Of a stretch of 46,461 nucleotides of DNA, positions 16,091-24,674 are shown one piece after another. The notes under the pieces were generated by a model, which worked only from the letters and a program-made list of their open reading frames with translations, made no database searches and had not been told where the DNA came from. The stretch comes from Pseudobutyrivibrio sp. (lineage in GTDB: Bacteria; Bacillota; Clostridia; Lachnospirales; Lachnospiraceae): assembly GCA_024693775.1 (NCBI GenBank), contig JAILKL010000101.1, positions 1-46,461 of the forward strand, written 5' to 3'. The translations under genes were made by a program, and so were the position numbers. The stretch's first letter is position 1. Every line of letters starts with the position of its first letter.

Positions 16091-18553
16091 ATGACATATT
16101 TAACATGGTTTTTTCTCGATAATGAAAAAGATATAATCGTAAACTTATACAAGGATTTAGACAGGATGTATTATGTCCTAAAAACTCCAAATCACAGCAC
16201 TGGAAACCTTATCAGAAACCTTTCAAAGACATTTAGTTTGCCACTAGATAAGGACGACAATGACATGCTAATTATCAAGGGCGAGGTACCATGTTTTATA
16301 GACGGAAATAATGAGGAAAGCTATATTTTCAAGCTTGGTGATATAGAAATCGCCAGCATTTATCCTGATGGCACAGTGGAAAGAAAAGCAACGATTCCTG
16401 CCATTGCAAAGACTTTAATGAGTCAGACAAAGGATTTTAAGCTCCCAGTAAAGAAGACTATTTTTAATACCTTCATCAGAAAGGATCTTAAATTTAGAGC
16501 TGATTTACATACACATATGAACGGAAACCTTACGGGAGATATCTTAATTGCCATGGGTATTGCACATCAAATCAGATATCCTCTTTATTATGTAAAAAAG
16601 CTAGAGCTAAAAATGACAGATGAGCAGTGGGAAAAGGTAAATGCCCAGCGAGAAAAGGTTGCAAAGCAGTTTGTCTCATCTGGATTGCAGGGAAAATACT
16701 TAGATAGAAGAATCAATGACAACACATTTATCAACTTTGCAGATTTAATATTAAACAACCTGGATAATGCTGAGCAAAATATTGTAAAAATCAGGGGTTC
16801 TCTTGCAGTTATAAAGGACGGACAGGCTGTGTTTACAAACCTTGAAAAGGTATATCTATATCGCTATGTTTTTTGTAAGGCAAAGGAAAGCGAAGAAAAA
16901 ATAGACCTTTATAAAATAGATATGATTCCAGATGAGGATGTAAAAGCAGCTTTGAAGCAAATGCTTAGAGATAAGGAAAATCCTGCTTATGCACATAACA
17001 CCATTTTCCAGGACAAGCTATTGTGGATAGCGCGTAGCTATAAGCGCCAGGGTGTGGAATACGCAGAAATCAGCGACACCACCTTGGTAAAAAAATACGA
17101 GTCACTGGAAATGCTCCGTCAGGTTCACGAGGTAATGCCTAGCATCTACAACGAAACAGGAGTAATGATTAGATTTCTAGCTGCTATGCGTAGAATTCCG
17201 CTTACAATCGTAAAGGACGCTGTTACTCCAGCAAACTATCTAGAGCAGAATCTAGAGGTGTTAAAGGCAACAGCACTTGATCCATATGTAGCTGGGTGCG
17301 ATTTTGTCGGTGAGGAGATAAACGACATAATTACCTTAAAGCCTGCATTCAAGGAAATCGTTAAGATTGCTAAGGCTGACCCTACTTTTGTTATACGTGT
17401 ACATGCTGGAGAAAACGACAGTCAAAAAGACAATATTGCACATTCGATTGCCTGCGTTAAGGAGTCTTTAGAGCCAGGACAGGCAATGCCAAAAATGAGA
17501 TTAGGCCATGGACTTTATACCTATAGCCCTAGCTCAAAAAAGGGCCAAGAAACCCTAAAGTCATTAAAGGAAAACAATGTAGTTTTAGAGTTCCAAATCA
17601 CTAGCAATGTACGATTAAATAATTTAAACACACTGGAAAATCACCCATTAAAGCAGTATTTAAAGCAGGGAATTGCATGTGTACAAGGTACTGATGGTGC
17701 CGCACTTTATGGTACAAGTTCTATTGATGAGCAGTTATCACTTGAAAAAATGCTGGGACTTACAGATGCCGAATTACAGCAAATGCGAGAGGCAGAAGAA
17801 AAGATAATTAGAGAGAGTAGAAAGGCATATTCTACAAAAAAGGCTGCATTCATGAAGCTTTTAGGGGACAAGGATATGGAGGATGTTCTCTTAGAAAAGA
17901 TGCAGGAAGTAAAGATTTCCGGTGGAAATAGCGCTCATAGTGCAAAGCTGGATGCAAATACAGAGCTAAAAGAGCAGATAGAAGATATTACCTGGGATAG
18001 ACTTCCTGTTGTTCTTTTGGGAGGCAGCTTTAACACAGAGAATAGAACAACAAAAATAAGTGAAAATGCCACAAAGCAAATTGATGAGTTGTTAGATTAC
18101 TTAAACCCTGAAGAGGTTTGCTTTGTAATAGGACACAAGCTTTCAGGATACGAAAAATACCTTTTAGAAAATAATACAAAGGGCTTTAGAATATATTCCT
18201 TTGTGCCAGCCCTTATTACCAAAAAGGAGGCTGAAAAGCTAAAGAAATCAGAGGTCAAAATACGAGTTTCCACAGAGACAGAGGGAATGGGAATATACAA
18301 GAGCGTCAATTACGAAATTTTCGAAAGACGTCCATCTGTTGTGGTGGCTTTTGATGGAAATTCGGCAGCGGCAAACCTTATCCAGGAGGCCAAAAACGGC
18401 AAAGGAAAATCAAAGATATTCGTATGGAATCACTCTAAAAACCTAATGCAAAAGGCCCAGTCACTACATGGATATGTACATTCCTTTGGTGATGAAACAT
18501 CCATAAGTGAGATGCTTCAAAGCTTTTATTCTGATCTAAATAAAAAGAATTAA
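16091..18553 (+). CDS. Adenosine deaminase-like protein fused to a C-terminal SLOG-like domain
   Basis: The 820-residue protein has three parts. Residues 1-125 form a domain I do not recognise. Residues 136-590 look like the adenosine/AMP deaminase barrel: H140-T-H142 for metal, H438-A-G-E441, H473 in LGHG, and D535 in GTDG. The Asp that normally follows the last metal ligand (D-D in adenosine and AMP deaminases) is Gly here (G536), so substrate binding should differ. About 150 residues are inserted between the HxH strand and the next conserved segment. Residues 637-800 resemble a SLOG/LOG nucleotide-binding fold: LPVVLLGGSFN, then VIGHKLSGYEKYL, then RPSVVVAFDGNSAAANLIQEA. No signal peptide is seen. 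It is paired with the membrane protein 18 bases downstream. Deaminase activity is an inference. Confidence 0.75.
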   Translation: MTYLTWFFLDNEKDIIVNLYKDLDRMYYVLKTPNHSTGNLIRNLSKTFSLPLDKDDNDMLIIKGEVPCFIDGNNEESYIFKLGDIEIASIYPDGTVERKATIPAIAKTLMSQTKDFKLPVKKTIFNTFIRKDLKFRADLHTHMNGNLTGDILIAMGIAHQIRYPLYYVKKLELKMTDEQWEKVNAQREKVAKQFVSSGLQGKYLDRRINDNTFINFADLILNNLDNAEQNIVKIRGSLAVIKDGQAVFTNLEKVYLYRYVFCKAKESEEKIDLYKIDMIPDEDVKAALKQMLRDKENPAYAHNTIFQDKLLWIARSYKRQGVEYAEISDTTLVKKYESLEMLRQVHEVMPSIYNETGVMIRFLAAMRRIPLTIVKDAVTPANYLEQNLEVLKATALDPYVAGCDFVGEEINDIITLKPAFKEIVKIAKADPTFVIRVHAGENDSQKDNIAHSIACVKESLEPGQAMPKMRLGHGLYTYSPSSKKGQETLKSLKENNVVLEFQITSNVRLNNLNTLENHPLKQYLKQGIACVQGTDGAALYGTSSIDEQLSLEKMLGLTDAELQQMREAEEKIIRESRKAYSTKKAAFMKLLGDKDMEDVLLEKMQEVKISGGNSAHSAKLDANTELKEQIEDITWDRLPVVLLGGSFNTENRTTKISENATKQIDELLDYLNPEEVCFVIGHKLSGYEKYLLENNTKGFRIYSFVPALITKKEAEKLKKSEVKIRVSTETEGMGIYKSVNYEIFERRPSVVVAFDGNSAAANLIQEAKNGKGKSKIFVWNHSKNLMQKAQSLHGYVHSFGDETSISEMLQSFYSDLNKKN

Positions 18554-18571
18554 TAAAAGGAAAGGGCGAAA

Positions 18572-19861
18572 ATGTTAGAAGAAAAAATGTTTAAAATAGG
18601 CGAGTTTAATATCGATAGCTATAAGCCTGAAAGTAAGGGAGTTAGGCTAGCAAAGGACATAATGCTGTGGTCTAACATCATATTGTTATATGGTGCGGCC
18701 ATGTTGTTTTTGTTTATATTCTGGACCTGGAAGACGACCTACCTTTTCCAAATACCACTATGCAAGGATACAGGGGTAATATATATAGCATTAGCTATCA
18801 TGGTTTTCGTCATGGGAATATGGTTTGCAGCTAGAAGTGCCATAATTAGAAAAGCCAAAAAGCTTCCTACAGAGGAGAGATTTGACTACAATCTTTATCT
18901 ACTTCATAAAATGTATGCTAGAAGAAAAAGACTTAAGAATCTAAATCTTATTATCCTAGCCAAATGCCTTGCAACAATGGGAAATAAGGAGTTATGCAAG
19001 CAGGCCTTAGATGAGGTATCACCGGATTATAGGTCAAAGGATTTGGATGAGCTAAGAGCCTGGACTACTGTAGAAAACTACGTATTAGACGAATCTGTTC
19101 TTACTCCAGCAAAGGTAATCCATCCAATAAGAATACTTTTTATATTTTGGATAATAGCCTACGGATTTTTATATGATAGCATCGCCTTTTATGACGGCAT
19201 CGAATATATTTTTAATTCCAGATTTGCAGTGGCAGTGTGTGCATATATCAGTGTTTTCTCATGTACATTGTTTGCTACATTAGTATTTAGCATATGCTTG
19301 AATCTTTTTAATAAACGCTTTAATGGAGGCAAAAAGACCACAAAGCTACAAAAGATAGTGCTAATAATACTTGTTGGTATTATTGCCTTGTATTGGATGA
19401 TTCAAAGAAGTGACGCTATAGAATATGGACTAGGAAAAGATAATTATTATTATGAGGATTATTCTTATGATAATGACGACTACTATGACTACTCAGAGGA
19501 TTATACCTACGCGGAAGAGCCTGCAGTGGAGGACATTGATATTATGAACGAGATGATTGTCCTCTGTAATTATTTGAAAAATGATGGAATTATTCCTGAT
19601 TTTAGTGTAAAGCTGGACTATTCGGCCAAGGGCAATGTAAAGGGCACAGTGGCTCAGGATGATGATTACATCTACGTTCTTTATGACAATGGCATAAAGG
19701 AAGATGATATTGGTAATGAATGCATAGAGCTGGTTCTAGAGGCAGAGCCATTGGATGAAAATGGCAATTCTTTGGGCCAAACAGAGGCAAAATTAAAGGG
19801 ATTTTACCTGGTAAATCTGGAAACAGACGAGGTAATTGACGAGCATAAAACAAGCTGGTAA
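18572..19861 (+). CDS. Five-helix membrane protein of unknown family, partner of the ADA-SLOG protein
   Basis: I do not recognise a family. Five hydrophobic helices can be placed near residues 31-52, 68-90, 187-205, 217-245 and 262-282. Between helices 2 and 3 is a basic, helical loop of about 95 residues (LLHKMYARRKRLKNLNLIILAK) that looks TPR-like and by the positive-inside rule is cytoplasmic. After helix 5 comes a tail of about 145 residues, predicted outside, which begins with a stretch very rich in Tyr and Asp (about 295-320) and ends in a small mixed domain (SVKLDYSAKGNVKGTV...). It starts 18 bases after the preceding stop with AAGGAAAGGG, so the two genes form an operon. It could anchor or sense for the deaminase-like protein; this is inference. 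Confidence 0.75.
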   Translation: MLEEKMFKIGEFNIDSYKPESKGVRLAKDIMLWSNIILLYGAAMLFLFIFWTWKTTYLFQIPLCKDTGVIYIALAIMVFVMGIWFAARSAIIRKAKKLPTEERFDYNLYLLHKMYARRKRLKNLNLIILAKCLATMGNKELCKQALDEVSPDYRSKDLDELRAWTTVENYVLDESVLTPAKVIHPIRILFIFWIIAYGFLYDSIAFYDGIEYIFNSRFAVAVCAYISVFSCTLFATLVFSICLNLFNKRFNGGKKTTKLQKIVLIILVGIIALYWMIQRSDAIEYGLGKDNYYYEDYSYDNDDYYDYSEDYTYAEEPAVEDIDIMNEMIVLCNYLKNDGIIPDFSVKLDYSAKGNVKGTVAQDDDYIYVLYDNGIKEDDIGNECIELVLEAEPLDENGNSLGQTEAKLKGFYLVNLETDEVIDEHKTSW

Positions 19862-19955
19862 AAAATTAATCTAAATATAATAAAACAGGAAAAAATAAGT
19901 CTAAAAATTAGGTATTTTGCATATTTTACTAGTACTCATTTAGGACTATACTTTG

Positions 19956-19994
19956 TAAGCTAAAACTAATGAAAATCTTCTTAGTTTTAGCTTA
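19956..19994 (+). promoter_or_regulatory. 14-bp perfect inverted repeat before the EamA gene
   Basis: TAAGCTAAAACTAA (19956-19969) is the exact inverse of TTAGTTTTAGCTTA (19981-19994), with an 11-base loop. A possible promoter (TTTACT 19925-19930, 16 bases, TATACT 19947-19952) would start transcription at the left arm, which would make it a 5' leader hairpin. It could instead terminate the upstream operon, although only TGTTTT follows. Confidence 0.5.
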
Positions 19995-20020
19995 TGTTTT
20001 AGAGTTCGGAGTATAGGAAA

Positions 20021-20917
20021 ATGAAAAATGATTATAAGGGAATACTGCTGACAACAGCAGGAGCAGCTTGCTGGGGTTTGTCAGGATCCATGGGCGAGTA
20101 TCTATTTGACGTTCAAAGGATGGATAGTCAGTGGCTGGTTCCCATAAGACTGGGATTATCTGGAATAATTCTTCTAATTTACTGCATGTTTAAATACAAA
20201 AAGCAGACCTTTAGACCCTGGAGATCCTTTCAGTCGGCAATGTACATGCTTTTGTATGGCGTGGCAGGTGTGAGTCTTTGCCAGTTTTTATATTTTTTGA
20301 CAATACAGTTGTCCACTGCGGCAGTGGGTACCATTTTACAGGACTTGGCTCCAATATTTATTTTAATAGTAGCCTGTATAGTGGCAAAACGCTGGCCAAA
20401 AATAAATGAAATCGGCTCCATAGTCTTGGCTATAGCCGGAGTATTCTTATTGACAACACATGGAAATATAGAGCACATGTCTGTATCAAAGGAGGCAATA
20501 CTTGCAGGAATAGGTAGCGCCTTTTGTGTAATGATTTACAATGTGCTAGCTCCAAAGATTACCTTTGACTTGCCAGTAATTATTGCCCAGGGCTGGTCAT
20601 TTTTACTAGGTGGAATCTTCGGTTCACTTGTTTTTAGACCATGGCACATCCACTATATGCCTAATATATACGGCATTGGTGGTATTGCCTTTGTAGTTTT
20701 AGTTGGAAATATTTGCGCCTTTACCTTTTACATCAGCGGTGTAAAACGAATTGGCCCACAAAAGGCTATTCTTTATAGCTTTGCAGAGCCAATTACAGCA
20801 GCAATTATTTCTACTGTAGTACTTGGAAATCCATTTACCATATTTGATGTGATAGGATTTTTACTAATATTTATTATGCTTTGGCTTATTACTTTTACGG
20901 AGAAAAATAATGACTAA
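20021..20917 (+). CDS. EamA/DMT superfamily transporter
   Basis: The 298-residue protein has about ten hydrophobic helices arranged as two EamA repeats. The first begins GILLTTAGAACWGLSGSMGEYLF; the second includes LAGIGSAFCVMIYNVLAPK and GPQKAILYSFAEPITAAI, with the Glu-Pro pair common near the end of the family's ninth helix. Members export amino acids, nucleobases or other metabolites by exchange with protons. The substrate is not predictable. It overlaps the next gene by eight bases. Confidence 0.88.
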   Translation: MKNDYKGILLTTAGAACWGLSGSMGEYLFDVQRMDSQWLVPIRLGLSGIILLIYCMFKYKKQTFRPWRSFQSAMYMLLYGVAGVSLCQFLYFLTIQLSTAAVGTILQDLAPIFILIVACIVAKRWPKINEIGSIVLAIAGVFLLTTHGNIEHMSVSKEAILAGIGSAFCVMIYNVLAPKITFDLPVIIAQGWSFLLGGIFGSLVFRPWHIHYMPNIYGIGGIAFVVLVGNICAFTFYISGVKRIGPQKAILYSFAEPITAAIISTVVLGNPFTIFDVIGFLLIFIMLWLITFTEKNND

Positions 20918-21173
20918 ATTGATTTTAGGCTATTTACTTATTATGAATATTTTAGGCATGGCTGTGATGGCAATCGATAAAAGCAGAGCCATTAGAAAGC
21001 AGTGGAGAATACCAGAAAAAACACTTTTTCTAGTGAGCCTACTAGGTGGAAGCCTAGGTACTTGGATGGGAATGTACACCTTTCACCACAAGACAAAGCA
21101 CTGGTATTTTGTAATAGGTATGCCGGCCATATTACTTATTCATATAGGTATTGCATATTATTTATGCCTGTAG
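20910..21173 (+). CDS. DUF1294 small membrane protein
   Basis: The 87-residue protein shows the DUF1294 pattern: DKSRAIRKQWRIPEKTLF, LLGGSLGTWMGMYTFHHKTKHWYF, and a final hydrophobic helix. It has about three membrane segments. The function is unknown. It begins inside the EamA stop region, so translation is coupled and the two proteins may act together. Confidence 0.85.
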   Translation: MTKLILGYLLIMNILGMAVMAIDKSRAIRKQWRIPEKTLFLVSLLGGSLGTWMGMYTFHHKTKHWYFVIGMPAILLIHIGIAYYLCL

Positions 21174-21269
21174 TTCAAAACAATTGTATTTTCGGGGATT
21201 CAACCTTGATTTTCCCTATAAATGGGAGTATTATTCAAAAGTCGCTTATGACATAACTCAAAATTACAT

Positions 21270-21403
21270 AGGACAGTTCGTTTGTACCATCCTGTCCCTA
21301 AACAAAACCAGGACTAGCATTATTATTGATGTTTATTCTGGCTGCATATTTTTATATGCGGCCATTTCTTTTTTATGCGCGTCTAGTCCTGAGTTCCAGG
21401 AGG
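21270..21403 (+). promoter_or_regulatory. Structured leader RNA of the queuosine operon, candidate preQ1 riboswitch
   Basis: GGACAG (21271-21276) pairs with CTGTCC (21292-21297). The loop starts TTC and holds GTTT (21280-21283), which can pair with AAAC (21305-21308) after an A-rich joint, giving an H-type pseudoknot like class I preQ1 aptamers. Next come a long-range stem CAGGACTAG (21309-21317) with CTAGTCCTG (21383-21391) and an inner 11-bp hairpin (21339-21349 with 21354-21364). TCCTG (21387-21391) can instead pair with CAGGA (21397-21401), covering the AGGAGG ribosome site of queD. These exclusive pairings are what a translational switch needs. The aptamer class is inferred from structure and gene context. 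Confidence 0.5.
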
Positions 21404-21410
21404 ATTTTCA

Positions 21411-21833
21411 ATGTATTATTTAACTGCAGAAGCAGCATTTGATGGAGCACATTTTCTATCAGGCTATGAGGGTAAATGCTCAAATTTGCACGGCCATAGA
21501 TGGAGAGTAGTTTTAAAAATAAAGGCTGAGGACCTACAAAAGGAAGGTCAGCAGCGTGGAATGGTTGTGGATTTCGGTGATGTAAAAAAGGCCCTAAAGA
21601 CAGAGACAGATTATTTTGATCACAGCTTTGTATATGAAAAGGACACCTTGAAGGAAAAAACTATTGAAGCCTTAGAGGAAGAAGGTTTCTTAATGAGAAC
21701 TGTAGATTTTAGACCTACAGCTGAGAATTTTTCAAAGTATTTTTATGAAAAGTTTGCAGGCTATGGATTTCAGGTAGCAGAGGTTACTGTTTATGAAACA
21801 CCAAATAATTGCGCAAGCTATAGCAAGGAGTAA
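21411..21833 (+). CDS. queD: 6-carboxytetrahydropterin synthase QueD
   Basis: QueD converts dihydroneopterin triphosphate to 6-carboxy-5,6,7,8-tetrahydropterin, the second step to queuosine. The zinc ligands H14, H27 and H29 (NLHGHRW) and catalytic C23 are present, as is the late VTVYETPNNCASY segment with its conserved Glu. The length is 140 residues. AGGAGG lies seven bases before the ATG and is the site that the leader RNA may cover. It is the first gene of queD-queE-folE-queC-queF. Confidence 0.95.
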   Translation: MYYLTAEAAFDGAHFLSGYEGKCSNLHGHRWRVVLKIKAEDLQKEGQQRGMVVDFGDVKKALKTETDYFDHSFVYEKDTLKEKTIEALEEEGFLMRTVDFRPTAENFSKYFYEKFAGYGFQVAEVTVYETPNNCASYSKE

Positions 21834-21835
21834 TC

Positions 21836-22504
21836 ATGGCAGTATTTAATGTGGTAGAAAAATTCGTAAGTATCAACGGAGAGGGCCAGCACGCAGGAGA
21901 ATTGGCAGTGTTTATCAGACTTAGAGGCTGCAATCTCAGCTGCAGTTATTGTGATACCAGATGGGCCTGCACCAGTGATGCTGATGCAACGCAAATGACA
22001 GAGAAAGAAATAGTGGATTATGTTAAGTCTACTGGTGTTCGTAGAGTTACCCTCACAGGTGGCGAGCCATTAATGGCAGAGAACATCAAGCTTCTTTTAG
22101 TGGAGTTTGCAAAAAACAGGGATATTTTTGTAGAGATAGAGACTAACGGCAGCATGCCTATAAAGGAGTATACATCAATTGGTAATGCACCAGCCTTTAC
22201 CCTTGATTACAAGCTGGCAGGCTCTGGCATGGAGGATAAGATGCTAGTGGAAAACTTTAAATATCTAGAACCAAAGGATACGGTAAAGTTTGTGTGCTCT
22301 AGTGTTTCAGAGCTGGATAAGGTCTGTGAAGTAGTTGATACCTATAGACTTTCAGACAGATGCACAGTTTTAATTAGCCCTGTATTTGGACGTATTGAGC
22401 CATCAGACATGGTGGATTATTTAATAGATAAAAAACGAAATGACATTCGTCTACAGCTACAGCTTCATAAATTTATTTGGGATCCAGATAAGCGCGGAGT
22501 GTAG
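21836..22504 (+). CDS. queE: 7-carboxy-7-deazaguanine synthase QueE
   Basis: QueE is a radical SAM enzyme that contracts the pterin ring to make 7-carboxy-7-deazaguanine. It has the cluster motif C32-x3-C36-x2-C39 in [16 protein letters not shown], preceded by [17 protein letters not shown], and TLTGGEPL for SAM binding. The length is 222 residues. It starts two bases after queD. Confidence 0.94.
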   Translation: MAVFNVVEKFVSINGEGQHAGELAVFIRLRGCNLSCSYCDTRWACTSDADATQMTEKEIVDYVKSTGVRRVTLTGGEPLMAENIKLLLVEFAKNRDIFVEIETNGSMPIKEYTSIGNAPAFTLDYKLAGSGMEDKMLVENFKYLEPKDTVKFVCSSVSELDKVCEVVDTYRLSDRCTVLISPVFGRIEPSDMVDYLIDKKRNDIRLQLQLHKFIWDPDKRGV

Positions 22505-22518
22505 GGAAAGGAGTAGAT

Positions 22519-23091
22519 ATGGCAATAGATTCAGAGAGAATAAAAAAGAGTATCCGAGAGATTCTAATAGCCCTAGGGGATGACCCGGATAGGGAAGGTC
22601 TAAAGGACACGCCAGATAGGGTGGCCCGCATGTATCAGGAAGTATTTGAAGGTATGAATTACACCAACGCAGAAATTGCAGAGATGTTTAATAAAACCTT
22701 TGAAGAGGACTATTACGAAGAGGGCAATCAGGACCTGGTATATGTAAAGGATATTGAGGTGTTCAGCTATTGTGAGCATCATTTAGCCTTAATGTATGAC
22801 ATGAAGGTAAGCGTGGCATATATTCCAAACGGTAAGGTAATTGGCCTGAGCAAAATAGCCCGTATTGCAGATATGGCAGCCAAGAGATTGCAGCTACAGG
22901 AGAGAATCGGCAGCGATATTGCAGAGATAATTCAAATGGTTACTGGCTCAGATGATGTGGCTGTATTCATAGAGGCTAGCCATTCCTGCATGACAGCCAG
23001 AGGCATTAGAAATGCCAGTGCCAAAACCCACACAGAGACCCTTAGAGGCAGATTTAAAACAGATAGCAATTTACTACAAAGATTAAGATAG
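22519..23091 (+). CDS. folE: GTP cyclohydrolase I
   Basis: FolE opens GTP to make dihydroneopterin triphosphate, the first step of both folate and queuosine synthesis. [11 protein letters not shown] supplies zinc Cys and catalytic His residues; [14 protein letters not shown] and CMTARGI complete the active site. The length is 190 residues. Its position within the que genes suggests it feeds the queuosine branch, with the folate supply possibly shared. Confidence 0.95.
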   Translation: MAIDSERIKKSIREILIALGDDPDREGLKDTPDRVARMYQEVFEGMNYTNAEIAEMFNKTFEEDYYEEGNQDLVYVKDIEVFSYCEHHLALMYDMKVSVAYIPNGKVIGLSKIARIADMAAKRLQLQERIGSDIAEIIQMVTGSDDVAVFIEASHSCMTARGIRNASAKTHTETLRGRFKTDSNLLQRLR

Positions 23092-23100
23092 AGGTGACAT

Positions 23101-23787
23101 ATGAAAGCATTAGTATTAATCAGTGGCGGAATCGACAGCACCACATGCCTAGCAATGGCAGTAAAAGAATACGGTAGCGAAAACGTTATCGGTTTATCAA
23201 TATTCTATGGTCAAAGACACAAGAAAGAAATCGAAGCAGCCGATGCAGTTTGTGACTACTACAAGGTAGAGCACATTACACTGGATTTATCTACAATGTT
23301 TAAATTTAGTGATTGCACACTTTTAGAGCATTCTGATGGAGAGATTCCTGAGGAGGAATATGCAGACCAGCTTAAAAAGACAAATGGCAAGCCAGTAAGC
23401 ACTTATGTGCCATTTAGAAACGGACTATTTCTTTCAAGCGCTAGCGCTATTGCACTTTCAAAGGGCTGCTCAAAGATTTACTACGGAGCACACGCTGATG
23501 ACGCCGCAGGAAATGCGTACCCAGATTGCTCTGAGGCCTTCAATACAGCCATGAATACAGCTATTTATGAAGGTAGCGGACAGCAGCTAAAGATTGAGGC
23601 TCCATTCATTAGCCTAAACAAGGCAGGAGTAGTAAAGAAGGGATTGGAGCTAAAGGTTCCATATGAGCTCACCTGGAGCTGCTATGAGGGACATGAAAAG
23701 GCTTGTGGAAAATGTGGTACCTGCCGTGATAGACAGGCAGCATTTATCGCCAATGGTACAACAGACCCAATTCAGTATGAGGCTTAA
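23101..23787 (+). CDS. queC: 7-cyano-7-deazaguanine synthase QueC
   Basis: QueC turns the 7-carboxyl group into a nitrile using ATP and ammonia, giving preQ0. The PP-loop SGGIDSTT (8-15) binds ATP. The zinc site is C194, C202, C205 and C208 in the CYEGHEKACGKCGTC segment. The length is 228 residues. GAGGTGACAT leads directly into the ATG. Confidence 0.96.
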   Translation: MKALVLISGGIDSTTCLAMAVKEYGSENVIGLSIFYGQRHKKEIEAADAVCDYYKVEHITLDLSTMFKFSDCTLLEHSDGEIPEEEYADQLKKTNGKPVSTYVPFRNGLFLSSASAIALSKGCSKIYYGAHADDAAGNAYPDCSEAFNTAMNTAIYEGSGQQLKIEAPFISLNKAGVVKKGLELKVPYELTWSCYEGHEKACGKCGTCRDRQAAFIANGTTDPIQYEA

Positions 23788-23811
23788 AGATAATTAATTT
23801 AGGAGGCAAAT

Positions 23812-24303
23812 ATGTCAGATAGAAAAGACGAGGGAACAATTACCCTTTTAGGAAACCAGAACAATAAATACCCAGATAACTACGCACCAGAGATGCTTCA
23901 GACATTTATCAACAAGCATCCTGACAATGATTATTTTGTAAAATTCAACTGTCCAGAGTTTACATCACTCTGTCCAATTACAGGTCAGCCAGATTTTGCT
24001 AACATCATTATTTCCTATGTTCCAGGCGAAAAGATGGTGGAGAGCAAATCCCTAAAGCTATATCTATTTAGTTTTAGAAATCACGGTGATTTCCACGAGG
24101 ATTGTGTAAACATCATTATGAAGGATCTTATCAAGCTCATGGACCCAAAATACATTGAGGTGTGGGGCAAATTCACTCCAAGAGGAGGCATTTCAATAGA
24201 CCCATATTGCAACTATGGAAAGCCAGGTACAAAGTGGGAGGAGATTGCTTTTAATCGTATGGCAAACCACGATATGTATCCAGAAAGAGTAGATAATAGA
24301 TAG
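23812..24303 (+). CDS. queF: NADPH-dependent 7-cyano-7-deazaguanine reductase QueF
   Basis: QueF reduces the preQ0 nitrile to preQ1. [14 protein letters not shown] holds the catalytic C54, which forms a thioimide with the substrate, and D61. The QueF motif with E77 ([16 protein letters not shown]) and FHED complete the family pattern. At 163 residues it is the short, unimodular YkvM type of Firmicutes. It follows AGGAGGC. With it, the operon encodes the full route from GTP to preQ1. Confidence 0.95.
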   Translation: MSDRKDEGTITLLGNQNNKYPDNYAPEMLQTFINKHPDNDYFVKFNCPEFTSLCPITGQPDFANIIISYVPGEKMVESKSLKLYLFSFRNHGDFHEDCVNIIMKDLIKLMDPKYIEVWGKFTPRGGISIDPYCNYGKPGTKWEEIAFNRMANHDMYPERVDNR

Positions 24304-24310
24304 TAAGATT

Positions 24311-24583
24311 ATGGCTGACAATTTCATTGTTTGGTCAGCAATAAGTCATGGATTGAACAAAGAATTTTGTTACACTGAAATTCCAGAGCACAAGAATGAG
24401 GATTTCGGTATGGATTTTAATTTTGAAGATGAAAATAAACCATATACTTCGGATGATGCATACGAGGATTTAGAGGCTATTCGCGATATACTTCATGAAG
24501 CTCAGCGAAAAATAAACCGCGACAAACTAAAAAATTCCAACATCGATATAAACATTCAAATAGAGGTAGATGGGGATAAATAA
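24311..24583 (+). CDS. Small acidic protein of unknown function at the end of the que operon
   Basis: I do not recognise this 90-residue protein. It starts seven bases after queF, with only a weak ribosome site (AGTAAG), so it is probably translated by coupling. The N-terminal part includes FIVWSAISHGLNKEFCYTEI. The middle is rich in Asp and Glu. The end is helical (EAIRDILHEAQRKINRDKL) and closes with a short strand (NIDINIQIEVDGDK). There is no signal or membrane segment. It is co-transcribed with the queuosine genes, but nothing in the sequence links it to a step of the pathway. Confidence 0.7.
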   Translation: MADNFIVWSAISHGLNKEFCYTEIPEHKNEDFGMDFNFEDENKPYTSDDAYEDLEAIRDILHEAQRKINRDKLKNSNIDINIQIEVDGDK

Positions 24584-24596
24584 TAAGAATATAAGT

Positions 24597-24642
24597 CAGA
24601 TGAAAAGTCAGGTGGAAATCGTGATTTTTCATCTGTTTTTTT
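24597..24642 (+). terminator. Terminator of the que operon
   Basis: A 14-bp stem (24597-24610 with 24622-24635, one G-T pair) closes an 11-base loop and is followed by seven T residues. Confidence 0.92.
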
Positions 24643-24674
24643 GTGTAAAAAATGCGAAATTTGTAGGAGTGATG

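Noticed and set aside
16091-18553. A RADAR defence system
   Set aside because: RADAR needs the AAA+ ATPase RdrA next to the deaminase RdrB. No ATPase is near, and the C-terminal SLOG-like domain is not part of the known RdrB layout as I understand it.
21151-21423. A 90-residue plus-strand reading frame across the que leader
   Set aside because: It has no ribosome site, overlaps the end of the DUF1294 gene and the start of queD, and crosses a highly structured leader RNA.
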